Shown: positions 1 to 9,198 of the stretch, piece after piece
Position numbering within the stretch: the first letter of the stretch is position 1
Layout: each line of letters starts with the position of its first letter
Assembly: GCF_003207955.1 (NCBI RefSeq)
Contig: NZ_NOXG01000001.1
Location: 372,001-436,000 of the forward strand
Length of the DNA: 64,000 bases
Origin: Novacetimonas pomaceti
GTDB lineage: Bacteria; Pseudomonadota; Alphaproteobacteria; Acetobacterales; Acetobacteraceae
Direction of reading: 5' to 3'
Made by a program: the position numbers and the translations under genes
The notes under the pieces: generated by a model
Told to the model about the DNA's origin: nothing
The model's database searches: none
Seen by the model: the letters and a program-made list of their open reading frames with translations, nothing else

Positions 1-353
1 TCGAATTCCTCGCGGCTGAAAACATTGTCCAGCGACAGCATCGGCGTCAGGTGGCGATGGCGGCTGAAAGCCCCGGCGGCGGGGGCGCCCACCCGGCTTT
101 CGGGACTGTCCTTGCGGCGCAGTCCGGGATGGGCGCCTTCCAGTTCAAGGTTGCGCCGACGCAGCGCGTCATACACCGCGTCCGTCACCACGGGCGCGTC
201 ATCATGGTGATAGGCGTGATCCAGCCGCGCGATCACGTCCGCCAGCAGCGCCAGCTCCCGTTTCGCATCCTCGCGGGACAGTTCGCCGCCTGCCTGCGCC
301 CGGTCAAGGATATCCTGACAGGTCCGGGCAAGGTCCTCGGTGGTGTCGGGCAT
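1..353 (-). CDS. ligA: NAD-dependent DNA ligase LigA, N-terminal part (cut by window edge)
   Basis: The first 117 codons of a protein whose rest lies before the window. The translation starts MPDTTEDLAR and contains the adenylation-domain Ia motif YHHDDAPVVTDAVYDALRR and, near the edge, HLTPMLSLDNVFSREEF; both are hallmarks of NAD-dependent ligases, which seal nicks in replication and repair. The catalytic KxDG lysine lies just beyond the edge and is not visible. The ATG at 353 is 2 bases after the recN stop, so it is probably translated from the same transcript as recN. Confidence 0.93.
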   Translation of the reverse strand, partial: MPDTTEDLARTCQDILDRAQAGGELSREDAKRELALLADVIARLDHAYHHDDAPVVTDAVYDALRRRNLELEGAHPGLRRKDSPESRVGAPAAGAFSRHRHLTPMLSLDNVFSREEF

Positions 354-355
354 TC

Positions 356-2077
356 CTATTCACCTTTCACAAGGCTGGCGGCGGCGGCACGCGCCGCGGG
401 CGTGATCGTGTCGCCAGACAGCATGCGGGCGATTTCCTCAAGCCGTGCCGCGCTGTCGAGCGGGGCGGCATGGGTTTCCGTCCGGTCACGTGTGACCTTC
501 TTGCTGATGCGCAGGTGCGCATCCCCCCGTGCCGCGACCTGCGGGCTGTGGGTGACAACCAGTACCTGCACGTCGCGCCCGACCATATACAGGCGTTCGC
601 CAATGGCGGATGCCGTCGCCCCCCCGACGCCTGAATCGACCTCGTCGAAAACAAGGGTGGGGATCGCCGAACGTCCCGCCAGCACGACCTTCAGCGCCAG
701 CATCAGCCGCGACAGTTCCCCGCCCGAGGCGACCTTGGCCAGCGGACCGGGTGGCTGGCCCGGATTGGCGGCGATCAGGAAGGAGGCCTGCTCCTTGCCG
801 CGCAGGTTCCATGCCTCCGGCGGCAGTGGGACCAGCTCGACGATGAAGCGCGCGCGTTCCAGCCGCAGCGGCCGCAGTTCCGCCATCACCGCCGTCTCCA
901 GCCTGCGGGCCGCCTTTTCGCGCGCGGCCGTCAGCTTCTGGGCGGTGTCCTCGAACTTTTCACGGGTCCGTGCCACGGCCTGTTCCAGAACCTCGATCCG
1001 GGCATTGCCGGAATCAAGGGCGCTGAGCCGTTCGGTAAAGACCTTCAGCAGTCCCGGCAGTTCCGGCACGGAAACCCCATGCTTGCGGGCTTCGGCACGC
1101 AGGGCGAACAGCCGTTCCTCGGTCTGTTCCAGCAGGCGGGGATCGGCCTGCGCGTCGGAGGCGAGGCGCGACAGCAGGCTTTCCGCTTCGGCCAGGGCCT
1201 CTTCCGCGCGTTCCAGCGCGTTCAGCGCCTCCTGTGCCGCGGCCTGTTCCTCCGCTCCGATGGCGGCGGGGTTGAAATCGGTCGGCGCGGGCAGAAGGCG
1301 TTGCAGCGCGCGGCTGGCGTTGCGCAGGGCGGAGGCGGGATTGACGCCCCGGCGTTCGCGCGGCGACAGGTCGCTCAGGGCGGCGGCAATCGCCTCCGCC
1401 CGGCGCTCGCCCTGCTGGAGGGACTGGCGCAGCCCGGCAAGCTGCGTCTCCTCGTCTTCCTGCGGGGCAAGGGTGGACAGGTCCTCCACCGCCTGGCGCA
1501 GCCAGTCCTCTTCCCGCGCCGCGCTTTCCATTTCCGCGCGCGCGGCGGCAAGTTCCGCCGTGGCCTCGATCCACGCGCGATAGGCGCTGGCGGTCTGGGC
1601 GCGCAGCGTGGCCGGCACGCCAAACGCGTCGAGCAGGTCAAGGTGCGTGCCCTGGTCCGCCAGTCCCATCTGTTCGTGCTGTCCCTGTATTTCCACCAGC
1701 AGGGACGCCGCCCGGCGCAGCAGGGTTACGCCGACCGGCTGGTCATTGATGTAGGCGCGCGAACGCCCGTCCACCGTCACGATGCGACGCAGCAGGATGG
1801 GTTCGTGGGGTTCGTCGATGACGATTCCCTGTTCCGCAAGCAGTTCGTGCAGGGGATGGTCGGCCGCGATGTCGAAGCTCGCGCTGACGCTGGCCTGATC
1901 CGCCCCGGCACGGACCAGCGACGCGCTGGCGCGTTCACCCAGCGCCAGCCCAAGGCTGTCCAGCAGGATGGATTTCCCGGCCCCGGTTTCCCCTGTCAGG
2001 ACCGTCAGGCCGGCGATGAAGGACAGGTCGAGCTTCTCGATCAGGACGACATCGCGAATCGAGAGATGTGTCAGCAT
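356..2077 (-). CDS. recN: DNA repair protein RecN (SMC-like ATPase)
   Basis: 573 residues, the normal size for RecN, a cohesin-like ATPase used in double-strand break repair. The N-terminus has MLTHLSIRDVVLIEKLDL and a Walker A GETGAGKS near residue 30. The middle (about 150-360) is Ala/Glu/Arg-rich coiled coil. The C-terminal ATPase lobe has the signature VASGGELSRLMLALK and the Walker B-like PTLVFDEVDSGVGG, then a TH switch histidine (VVTHSPQVAA). It lies between bamD and ligA at the end of the dcw cluster, with a 38-bp gap to bamD. Confidence 0.96.
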   Translation of the reverse strand: MLTHLSIRDVVLIEKLDLSFIAGLTVLTGETGAGKSILLDSLGLALGERASASLVRAGADQASVSASFDIAADHPLHELLAEQGIVIDEPHEPILLRRIVTVDGRSRAYINDQPVGVTLLRRAASLLVEIQGQHEQMGLADQGTHLDLLDAFGVPATLRAQTASAYRAWIEATAELAAARAEMESAAREEDWLRQAVEDLSTLAPQEDEETQLAGLRQSLQQGERRAEAIAAALSDLSPRERRGVNPASALRNASRALQRLLPAPTDFNPAAIGAEEQAAAQEALNALERAEEALAEAESLLSRLASDAQADPRLLEQTEERLFALRAEARKHGVSVPELPGLLKVFTERLSALDSGNARIEVLEQAVARTREKFEDTAQKLTAAREKAARRLETAVMAELRPLRLERARFIVELVPLPPEAWNLRGKEQASFLIAANPGQPPGPLAKVASGGELSRLMLALKVVLAGRSAIPTLVFDEVDSGVGGATASAIGERLYMVGRDVQVLVVTHSPQVAARGDAHLRISKKVTRDRTETHAAPLDSAARLEEIARMLSGDTITPAARAAAASLVKGE

Positions 2078-2115
2078 GCGGGCAATCCGATCAGGTCAGG
2101 CGAAAGGGGCAGGAC

Positions 2116-2994
2116 CTAGAAGATCGAATTCCATGCCCGCGAAAGGGCGTTACGTCCCTGCTTGTGGGTGCGGGGGGAGATACCCTTGATGAGGTTGTGG
2201 TCACGCAAATGATCATAGGCGTCACGATACCATTTGCTGTCGGGATAGTTATAGGCCAGAACCGCGCCGGTCTTGCGCGCCTGTTCCAGCAGGCCGAGGT
2301 CCAGATAGACCTCCACAAGGCGTTCCAGCGCCTCCGGCACATGGTTGGTGGTCTGGAAATCCTGCACCACGCGCTGGTAACGGTTGACCGCCGCCTGGTA
2401 ATTGCGCTGTTCCTGATAGAAACGGCCGACCAGCATTTCCTTGCCCGCCAGATGGTCGCGGCACAGGTCGATCTTCAGCTGCGCATCACGGGCATAAGGG
2501 GTCTGGGGAAAGCGGGTGATGACCTGTTCCAGCGCATCCATCGCCTCGACGGTGCCCTGCTGGTCGCGCTGCACATCGGCGATCTGTTCATAATAACACA
2601 GTGCCTCCAGATAGAAGGCATAGGCGGCATCCGTGCTGGTGGGATGCAGTTCAAGGAATCGGTCAAGCTGCTGCACGGCTTCGGGATATTTGCTCTGCAG
2701 ATAGTCCGCATACCCTTCCATCAGCTGCGCGTTGGCGGTGTACTGGGAATAGGGGTAGTTGCGCTGCAGAACCTCGAACTGGATGGTGGCCAGAAGGTAG
2801 CGATTGCTGCGCAACGCATCAACGCCATGATTATACAGGGTTTCGGCAGATCCGACGCGCGGGGCATTTTCCGTAATGGCACTGTTGCCATTGCACGCCA
2901 CCAGAAGACTGATCGCAGGTGCCATGAGCAGCCATGCGACAACGCCGCCCGGACGGCGGAGACGAAGGGAGTATCGAGATCTGCGTGGTGACAT
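2116..2994 (-). CDS. bamD: Outer membrane assembly lipoprotein BamD
   Basis: 292 residues. A positively charged start and hydrophobic stretch end in the lipobox LLVAC at about residues 31-35, so a lipid-anchored periplasmic protein is expected. Tetratricopeptide-like helical repeats follow: ETLYNHGVDALRSNRYLLA, then NYPYSQYTANAQLMEGYADY, then a repeat starting ALCYYEQIADVQRDQQG. This matches BamD/ComL, an essential part of the BAM complex that inserts beta-barrel proteins into the outer membrane. It sits between lpxC and recN on the same strand, so envelope genes continue past the classic dcw end at ftsZ-lpxC. Confidence 0.94.
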   Translation of the reverse strand: MSPRRSRYSLRLRRPGGVVAWLLMAPAISLLVACNGNSAITENAPRVGSAETLYNHGVDALRSNRYLLATIQFEVLQRNYPYSQYTANAQLMEGYADYLQSKYPEAVQQLDRFLELHPTSTDAAYAFYLEALCYYEQIADVQRDQQGTVEAMDALEQVITRFPQTPYARDAQLKIDLCRDHLAGKEMLVGRFYQEQRNYQAAVNRYQRVVQDFQTTNHVPEALERLVEVYLDLGLLEQARKTGAVLAYNYPDSKWYRDAYDHLRDHNLIKGISPRTHKQGRNALSRAWNSIF

Positions 2995-3071
2995 GCCGGC
3001 TCTTCCAGTTGCGCCTGTTTTATATCATGTGCGCAAGCGGGGTGAAGAGCCTCCGGGCGTTTTCGTGCGCT

Positions 3072-4070
3072 TCATGCGGCGGCGCGGCCAATCTGCCTCT
3101 TTCGCGGGGCATGACCATGCAGTCGCCATGCGGATGGATTGGCCATGAGTGTCCGCAACAGGCGGTTATTCAGGGTATGGCCGGATTTGTGCCCATGGAA
3201 ATCACCATGGATGATCGCGCCGCAGAGATAGAGGTCACCGATCACGTCCACGACCTTGTGCCGCACGAATTCATCCGGGCGCCGCAGCCCGGTGGGATTG
3301 AGGATGCGGTCATCGTCGACCACGATCGCGTTTTCCAGCGACCCGCCGCGTGCAAGGCCCGCCGCGTGCAGGGCGTCGATTTCCTGGCGCAGGGTAAAGG
3401 TGCGGCAGTTTTCCAGATCCCGGCGGAAGGAGGAGGCGCTGACCTGCGCTGAAAAAATCTGCCGTCCGATGGCCTGTGCCGCGAATTCGATCGACATGCT
3501 GATGTTCAGCCCGTCCGTCGTGGGGGGGCGGAGTTCGGCAAAGGCATCGCCATCCTCCACCCGCACCGTGCGCAGGATTTCCAGCGTCGGGCGCGTCGCC
3601 GTCTGCGGCGCGCGTCCCGCGCAGTCCAGAAGGAACATGAATTCCGACGCGGATCCGTCAAAGACCGGTACCTCCGGCCCGTCGAGATCGACATAGGCAT
3701 TGTCGATCCCGCATCCGGACAGGGCCGCCATCAGGTGTTCGATGGTTGCCACGCGGACCGCAGCCCCCTGCGCGGGGACGCCGATGACCGTGCTGAGGCG
3801 CGTATCGATGACATGGTCATAGGTCGCGGGGATCATGTAGCCGTCAAGGTCGGTGCGACGGAATATGATGCCGGTATCTGCGGGGGCGGGGGAAAGCGAC
3901 AGGGAAATGCGCTGGCCGGTATGAAGGCCGATACCGATGCCGCAGATGGAGCGCCGCAATGTATGCTGGCACGGATCCGCAGCGCCCTTCCTGGTGGGTA
4001 AGACCGTCTCGGAAAGGCACGAATCCGTCATTTCAAGCGGACCTATCGACATGCCATCCATTATGCGCAT
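3072..4070 (-). CDS. lpxC: UDP-3-O-acyl-N-acetylglucosamine deacetylase LpxC
   Basis: 332 residues. LpxC is the zinc-dependent, committed step of lipid A synthesis. Zinc-site signatures are visible: EHLMAALSGCGIDNA around residue 111-125, FVRHKVVDVIGDL, and the HKSGHTLNN segment carrying the general acid/base histidine. The core begins around QHTLRRSICGIGIGLHTG, so the first 13-35 residues are extra; an in-frame ATG at 4031 would give a length nearer to usual. It lies 191 bp downstream of ftsZ, a gap large enough for its own promoter, though I could not assign one with confidence. Confidence 0.96.
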   Translation of the reverse strand: MRIMDGMSIGPLEMTDSCLSETVLPTRKGAADPCQHTLRRSICGIGIGLHTGQRISLSLSPAPADTGIIFRRTDLDGYMIPATYDHVIDTRLSTVIGVPAQGAAVRVATIEHLMAALSGCGIDNAYVDLDGPEVPVFDGSASEFMFLLDCAGRAPQTATRPTLEILRTVRVEDGDAFAELRPPTTDGLNISMSIEFAAQAIGRQIFSAQVSASSFRRDLENCRTFTLRQEIDALHAAGLARGGSLENAIVVDDDRILNPTGLRRPDEFVRHKVVDVIGDLYLCGAIIHGDFHGHKSGHTLNNRLLRTLMANPSAWRLHGHAPRKRQIGRAAA

Positions 4071-4261
4071 CCCTCGAGACAGGTGAATCTGTTGGCTACA
4101 GGGCAGGTCTGAAGATACTAGGCCGGTCGCGTCCCGTTTAACCAGTCAATGATTATTGCCAACCGTTACCATACCTGCGGACATGAAAAAACGAGGCCGG
4201 ACAATACGTTACATTATGCAACGCAGCCCGTGGCCCCATCGTTTTCCCGGGTGGTCCCTTC

Positions 4262-5809
4262 CTAGGGCGAACCGCGACGCAGGAAGGCGGGAATATCCAG
4301 CCCGTTATCTTCCGCCGTGCCACCCTGCTGCTGCGGGTTCGGGGTGGGACGCGTCGCCTGCGGCTGCTGCAGGGAGGGTTCCGCGCGCGGCTGTGGCGCG
4401 GCCGCGGGGGCCTGCGGTTCCGCCTGCTGCGGGGGGGCGGAATGGCGTCGCAGCGCGCCGGTCACCAGCCCGAACAGGCTGCGGGGCTGCTGGGGCTGCG
4501 GCTGTGGTTCCGCGGACTTGCCACCGTCCGAAAACAGGGAGGAACGCGGCGACCCACGCTGCGCCTGCGCGACCTGGGGCGGCACGGCATGCGGCGACGG
4601 CGCCGAAGGGGGCGTGCCGGCCTGGCGAAGGGGTGTTGCGCCCGCCGGGACATGCGGGACTGGCGTGGGCTGTGGGGCCGATGCCGGTGCCGCCTGCGAC
4701 GCGGCAGGCGCGGCCGCCGGCGCGGCGGTGGCGGCAGCAGCCTGCGGTGCGGGGGACGCGGCTTCCGCCGTCGGGGCAGGAGATGGCTGCGCCGCTGTGG
4801 CGGTGGTCCCGGCTGCCGCGGCGGTGGCGCGTTCGACCGCGCTTTCGATGCCCGTCGCCACGACGGAAACCCGGATGCGTCCGTTCAGGTTGGTATCGAT
4901 CGCCGAACCGAAGATGATGTTGGCGTCGTCGGCCACTTCCTCGCGGATGCGGTTGGCGGCCTGGTCCACCTCGAACAGGGTCAGGTCCTCGCCGCCGGTG
5001 ATGTTGATCAGCAGGCCCCGCGCGCCCGCCATGGAGGTATCTTCCAGCAGCGGGTTGGAAATCGCCCCCTCGGCGGCGGCGATGGCGCGGTTCTCGCCCT
5101 CGGCCTCGCCCGTGCCCATCATGGCCTTGCCCATTTCCGCCATGACCGTGCGGATGTCCGCGAAATCGAGGTTGACCAGCCCGGGGGCCATCATCAGGTC
5201 GGTCACGCCACGCACGCCCATGTAAAGGACGTTGTCAGCCATCTTGAACGCGTCTTTCCAGCTGGTCCGTTCATTGGCAAGCCGGAAGAGGTTCTGGTTC
5301 GGAATGACGATGAGCGTATCGACAAACTGCTGGAGCTCGACAATCCCCGCCTCGGCCGACTGGGCGCGGCGTCCCCCCTCGAAGGTGAAGGGCTTTGTCA
5401 CGACGCCGACCGTCAGGATGCCACGCTCACGCGCCATGCGGGCGATGACCGGGGCCGCCCCCGTGCCCGTGCCGCCGCCCATGCCCGCCGTGATGAAGAT
5501 CATGTGCGCGCCATCCAGGTGGCGCGACAGTTCGTCGCATGCCTCTTCCGCCGCCGCGCGTCCGATTTCAGGCTTCGCCCCCGCGCCCAGTCCCTGCGTC
5601 AGGTGGGGGCCAAGCTGGATGCGCCGGTCGGCCTGGCTGTGGGAAAGCTGCTGCGCGTCGGTGTTCGCAACCACGAACTCCACACCCTGCAGCTGCATGT
5701 TGATCATGTTGTCAACGGCATTCGTGCCACCGCCGCCAACCCCGATGACCGTGATGCGTGGGGTGAAGTCAGAATGGTTCTGCTGCGGGATGGTCAGATT
5801 CAGGGTCAT
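4262..5809 (-). CDS. ftsZ: Cell division protein FtsZ
   Basis: 515 residues. FtsZ is the tubulin-like GTPase that forms the cytokinetic ring. The GTP-binding core (about 17-325) shows VIGVGGGGTNAVDNM and the tubulin signature GGGTGTGAAP at 111-120, with the T7-loop region NLDFADIR near 213-220. A long Ala/Pro/Gln/Ser-rich linker of roughly 180 residues (322-502) follows, then the conserved C-terminal peptide GLDIPAFLRR, which binds FtsA. The linker is much longer than in E. coli, but long linkers are usual in Alphaproteobacteria. It follows ftsA after 91 bp. Confidence 0.98.
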   Translation of the reverse strand: MTLNLTIPQQNHSDFTPRITVIGVGGGGTNAVDNMINMQLQGVEFVVANTDAQQLSHSQADRRIQLGPHLTQGLGAGAKPEIGRAAAEEACDELSRHLDGAHMIFITAGMGGGTGTGAAPVIARMARERGILTVGVVTKPFTFEGGRRAQSAEAGIVELQQFVDTLIVIPNQNLFRLANERTSWKDAFKMADNVLYMGVRGVTDLMMAPGLVNLDFADIRTVMAEMGKAMMGTGEAEGENRAIAAAEGAISNPLLEDTSMAGARGLLINITGGEDLTLFEVDQAANRIREEVADDANIIFGSAIDTNLNGRIRVSVVATGIESAVERATAAAAGTTATAAQPSPAPTAEAASPAPQAAAATAAPAAAPAASQAAPASAPQPTPVPHVPAGATPLRQAGTPPSAPSPHAVPPQVAQAQRGSPRSSLFSDGGKSAEPQPQPQQPRSLFGLVTGALRRHSAPPQQAEPQAPAAAPQPRAEPSLQQPQATRPTPNPQQQGGTAEDNGLDIPAFLRRGSP

Positions 5810-5900
5810 GGTCGGCTCCCGTAGGCGAGGGATGGTATGGATGGGGGCACGCGTTGTGCGCTTGCTTGCAGGGTATTAAATAAGGACTTTATCGTGAATA

Positions 5901-7310
5901 TCATACCCTGTCGCGGATGAAATCGACGAAACGCCGGATAAGGCCGGTGGGCCGCGCCTCGCTGATGCCGGTATCATTGAGGGGATCGCCCGCGCCCGCC
6001 GCCCACGCCAGAAGTCCGGCGGAGGTTGCGAACATCGGCCATGTCGCCGGGTTTTCCGGCAGGCCGTGAATGTGGCGCGGCCGGCCAAGGCGGACCTGCC
6101 GGTTCAGGATTCGCGCCGCCATCTGGCCGATTCCCTCCAGCAGCGACCCGCCACCCGTCAGCACCACCCGTCCGTCGGCGGCGGGGCCAAGGGCCGCCAT
6201 TTCCAGGCGATCGCTTACCATTTCAAGTGTTTCCTCCACGCGCGGATGAATGATGGAGACAATCCTAGAACGTGGAATTCTGACATAATGATGGTCGTTG
6301 TCGCCAATAAGCTGCACCAGGATCATTTCCTGATCGTCCCCGGACGAAAGCTCCGCCGAGCCATGCATGGTCTTGAGCCGTTCCGCATTGTCGATGGAGG
6401 TGGAAAGCCCGTGCGCGATATCGCGCGTGATGTGCTGCCCGCCGATCGGAATGCTGGAGGTATGCAGCAGCCGTCCCTCGCCAAACACGGCGATGGAGGT
6501 CGTGCCCCCGCCAAGGTCGACCACCGTGACGCCAAGGTCGCGCTCCTCCTCGTTCAGCACGGCAAGGCCGGAGGCCAGCGGCGCGGACACCATCCCCGCG
6601 ATCGTCAGGTCCACGCGTGACAGGACCGCCTCCACATTGCGCAGGGCGGTGGTGTTCGCATCGATGACATGCATGCGCGCCGAAAGGTGGTCGCACAGGT
6701 GGCCGCGCGGGTCGAGGACGCCCTGCGTCTCGTCCACCGCGTAATCCAGCGGCAGCGTATGGATGGCCGAACGCCCCTCGCTCAGCGCGCGCAGGCGGCC
6801 TTCGGTCGTGATCCGGCGCATGTCCGCATCCCCGATCTCGCGCCCGCCGATGGGCCAGCGGACGTTCAGGTGACGGCTTTCGGGATGGCCGCATGACAGG
6901 TTGATGAAAATCTCGTCCTTGCGCAGGGTCGCCATGTCCTCCGCCTGTCCCACGGCGGCGCGGATGGCTGTCTCGGCCTCCCTGAGGTCGACGATCCCGC
7001 CGGAACGCACGCCATGGGAACGCCGCCACCCGTGGCCCAGCACCCGCAGCGATCCGTCAGGCTCCCCCTTGCCGATCAGGCACACGATCTTGGTCGATCC
7101 GATGTCCAGGACGCTGAACGGTCCCGTCCTCAGCCTGCGCTGCGGGCGGTCTTCCTCCATCGGGATGATGTTCGTCATGACCCGCCGGTCGCGTCGCGCC
7201 GTATTGGGCAGGGCGGGGACCGACGCCGGACGCACGCTTGGCAGGCCCGGTGTCGCGGGGGCCTGGCGGGGGGCCAGGATCCTGTCGGGACGGGGGATCA
7301 GGTTACTCAT
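5901..7310 (-). CDS. ftsA: Cell division protein FtsA
   Basis: 469 residues from the ATG at 7310, which overlaps the ftsQ stop as ATGA and is therefore probably coupled to it. A second in-frame ATG at 7178 (MTNIIPMEEDRPQ) would give 425 residues, nearer the usual FtsA length, so the first 44 residues may be an untranslated or lineage-specific extension. The actin-like fold is evident from FSVLDIGSTKIVCLIG, TVVDLGGGTTSIAVF and VLTGGGSLLEG. The C-terminal RPTGLIRRFVDFIRDRV is the expected amphipathic membrane-targeting helix. FtsA tethers FtsZ filaments to the inner membrane. Confidence 0.96.
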   Translation of the reverse strand: MSNLIPRPDRILAPRQAPATPGLPSVRPASVPALPNTARRDRRVMTNIIPMEEDRPQRRLRTGPFSVLDIGSTKIVCLIGKGEPDGSLRVLGHGWRRSHGVRSGGIVDLREAETAIRAAVGQAEDMATLRKDEIFINLSCGHPESRHLNVRWPIGGREIGDADMRRITTEGRLRALSEGRSAIHTLPLDYAVDETQGVLDPRGHLCDHLSARMHVIDANTTALRNVEAVLSRVDLTIAGMVSAPLASGLAVLNEEERDLGVTVVDLGGGTTSIAVFGEGRLLHTSSIPIGGQHITRDIAHGLSTSIDNAERLKTMHGSAELSSGDDQEMILVQLIGDNDHHYVRIPRSRIVSIIHPRVEETLEMVSDRLEMAALGPAADGRVVLTGGGSLLEGIGQMAARILNRQVRLGRPRHIHGLPENPATWPMFATSAGLLAWAAGAGDPLNDTGISEARPTGLIRRFVDFIRDRV

Positions 7311-8257
7311 GCACGTCTCTGCACATTGCCGGGGTCGGGGCGGGGCCGGGACATGTCCGGCATGGACAGTCCGGCCGGATCCGCAATCGGGGGCGTATTG
7401 TCGTTGCTGGCGGGCCTGTCGCCGCCGGGCCTGTCGCTGCCGGTGGGGCCGGGGGCTTCGCGGATGATCAGGCGATCGGGCAGGCGCATGTCAATGGATA
7501 TGACGGGACGGTCGAGGATGCGCATGTCCTGCTGCATCTGCGCAAGGCGTTTCAGCGCGGGGACCTCCTCGCCTTCGGGCAGGAGGACCACGGTCCCGTC
7601 ACGCAGCGTCAGGTTCCACCGGCGCTGTCCCACGCGCACGGCGGCGGCGACATGGCCGCGCACCTCCGGCTGGGCCGAAAGCTCGTCCATCAGCGACGCC
7701 GCCGCCAGGTTGGCGTCCGGCCCCACCACCAGCGGAAGCTGCATGAAGGCCTGCGCGTCCTTGCCGGTCATGCCCTGGTCGCGGACCTGGTTGCCCGCAC
7801 GGTCGATCAGCATGAAATGCCCGTGGTTCTGCCATACCGCAAAGGGGCGGCGTTCGATGAGGTGGACGATGATCGTGCCCGGCAGGCGCCGTTCGACCAC
7901 CGAATGATCAACGAAGGGCAGCGCGTCGATGCGCATGCGCGCCGCGCCAAGTGAAAAGCCGAGGATGAAATCCCCCTTGTGAACGCCAAGCGCCTCCTGC
8001 AATGCCGCGTCGCCCGTCAGTTCGTTGCCGGTGACGGTAATGTCGGTAATGCGCAGCGGCAGCATGTTGACCACGCGCGCGCGCAGCGGCGCGAAACGTT
8101 CCTCCGACCCCATCCTGTGCACCAGCCCGACGCATCCCGCCCCGATGGCGCACACCAGCAGGGTCGCGATGGCCGGGCGGATCAGCCGCTTCTGCCGTCG
8201 CAGGAAGATGGACAGGCGCGACGGACGGTCATTCAGATTGTCGGCCGGACGCTTCAT
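7307..8257 (-). CDS. ftsQ: Cell division protein FtsQ
   Basis: 316 residues, bitopic. A basic cytoplasmic start is followed by a membrane segment around residues 29-50 (IATLLVCAIGAGCVGLVH). The POTRA domain comes next (LPLRITDITVTGNELTG; VVERRLPGTIIVHLIERRPF, then AVWQNHGHFMLIDRAG). FtsQ links the early Z-ring proteins to the late FtsL/FtsB complex in the periplasm. The last 40 residues are Pro/Arg/Asp-rich and unlikely to fold. It overlaps ddl by 4 bases at its start and ftsA by 4 at its end. Confidence 0.94.
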   Translation of the reverse strand: MKRPADNLNDRPSRLSIFLRRQKRLIRPAIATLLVCAIGAGCVGLVHRMGSEERFAPLRARVVNMLPLRITDITVTGNELTGDAALQEALGVHKGDFILGFSLGAARMRIDALPFVDHSVVERRLPGTIIVHLIERRPFAVWQNHGHFMLIDRAGNQVRDQGMTGKDAQAFMQLPLVVGPDANLAAASLMDELSAQPEVRGHVAAAVRVGQRRWNLTLRDGTVVLLPEGEEVPALKRLAQMQQDMRILDRPVISIDMRLPDRLIIREAPGPTGSDRPGGDRPASNDNTPPIADPAGLSMPDMSRPRPDPGNVQRRA

Positions 8258-9198
8258 GTACGACAGGTCGCCTGTTCAACCAGCCATTCGCACAGCCGGG
8301 CATAGGCAATGCCGCATGCCGCCGCCTGTTCCGGCAGCAGCGAGGTTTCGGTCATCCCCGGCTGGGTGTTCGTCTCCAGGATGACCAGCCGGCCGATCCC
8401 GTCGGCATCATGCGTGTCGTCATAACGGAAATCGGTGCGCGACGCCCCACGGCATCCCAGCGTCCGGTGCGCCGCCAGCGCCAGTTCGCGCGCGCGTTCA
8501 AAGGCCGCCGGGTGGATGCGCGCGGGCAGCACATGGCTGGAGCCGCCCTGCCGGTATTTGGCGGTATAGTCGTAAAAGCCGTCGCCCCCCGCGTCATGCG
8601 GCGTGATGTCGGTCACGGTCAGCGCCCGCTCACCCATTACACCCACCGTCAGTTCGCGTCCCGGTATGAACTCCTCAACCAGCGCGGAAGTTCCGAACTG
8701 CCACGTCCGGGCGATGCTGGCGCGGCGGTTGGACCCGGCGCGGATGATTTCCACCCCCACCGAAGACCCCTCGTTGACGGGCTTTATGACATAGGGTTCG
8801 GGCAGCGGGTCTTCGGCGGCAAGGGCGTCCACCGTCACGACGCCCCCGCGCGCCACCGGCAGGCCCGCGGCCTCGAACACCACGCGCGCCGCCGCCTTGT
8901 CCATTGCCGTGGCGGAGGCGCGGACGCCCGAATGGGTATAGGCGATGCCCATCCAGTCCAGCACCCCCTGAATGGATCCATCCTCGCCAAAGCGGCCATG
9001 CAGCGCGTTGAAGACCACATCGGGGCGGTGCGTGGTCAGGTCGTCGACAATCGCACCCAGATCCGGCCCCGCGATGATCTGGCGAACCGGATAGCCAAGG
9101 GAACGCAACGCCTGCGTTACGCCTTCGCCACTGCGCAGGCTGACTTCGCGTTCGGCGGACATGCCGCCCATCAGGACAGTTATGCCGGGACGTGTCAT
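8254..9198 (-). CDS. ddl: D-alanine--D-alanine ligase
   Basis: 314 residues, the usual length. It makes the D-Ala-D-Ala dipeptide that MurF adds to the peptidoglycan precursor. ATP-grasp features: ITVLMGGMSAEREVSLRSG at the start, FNALHGRFGEDGSIQGVLD, then PYVIKPVNEGSSVGVEII (ATP-binding lysine and glycine-rich loop). The metal-binding end is RLVILETNTQPGMTETSLLP. It overlaps murB and ftsQ by 4 bases each. Confidence 0.96.
   Translation of the reverse strand: MTRPGITVLMGGMSAEREVSLRSGEGVTQALRSLGYPVRQIIAGPDLGAIVDDLTTHRPDVVFNALHGRFGEDGSIQGVLDWMGIAYTHSGVRASATAMDKAAARVVFEAAGLPVARGGVVTVDALAAEDPLPEPYVIKPVNEGSSVGVEIIRAGSNRRASIARTWQFGTSALVEEFIPGRELTVGVMGERALTVTDITPHDAGGDGFYDYTAKYRQGGSSHVLPARIHPAAFERARELALAAHRTLGCRGASRTDFRYDDTHDADGIGRLVILETNTQPGMTETSLLPEQAAACGIAYARLCEWLVEQATCRT

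Noticed and set aside
1079..2119. Long plus-strand open frames opposite recN and the other dcw genes
   Set aside because: They lie exactly antisense to well-identified genes, lack family signatures, and arise from high GC with few stop codons in reverse frames.
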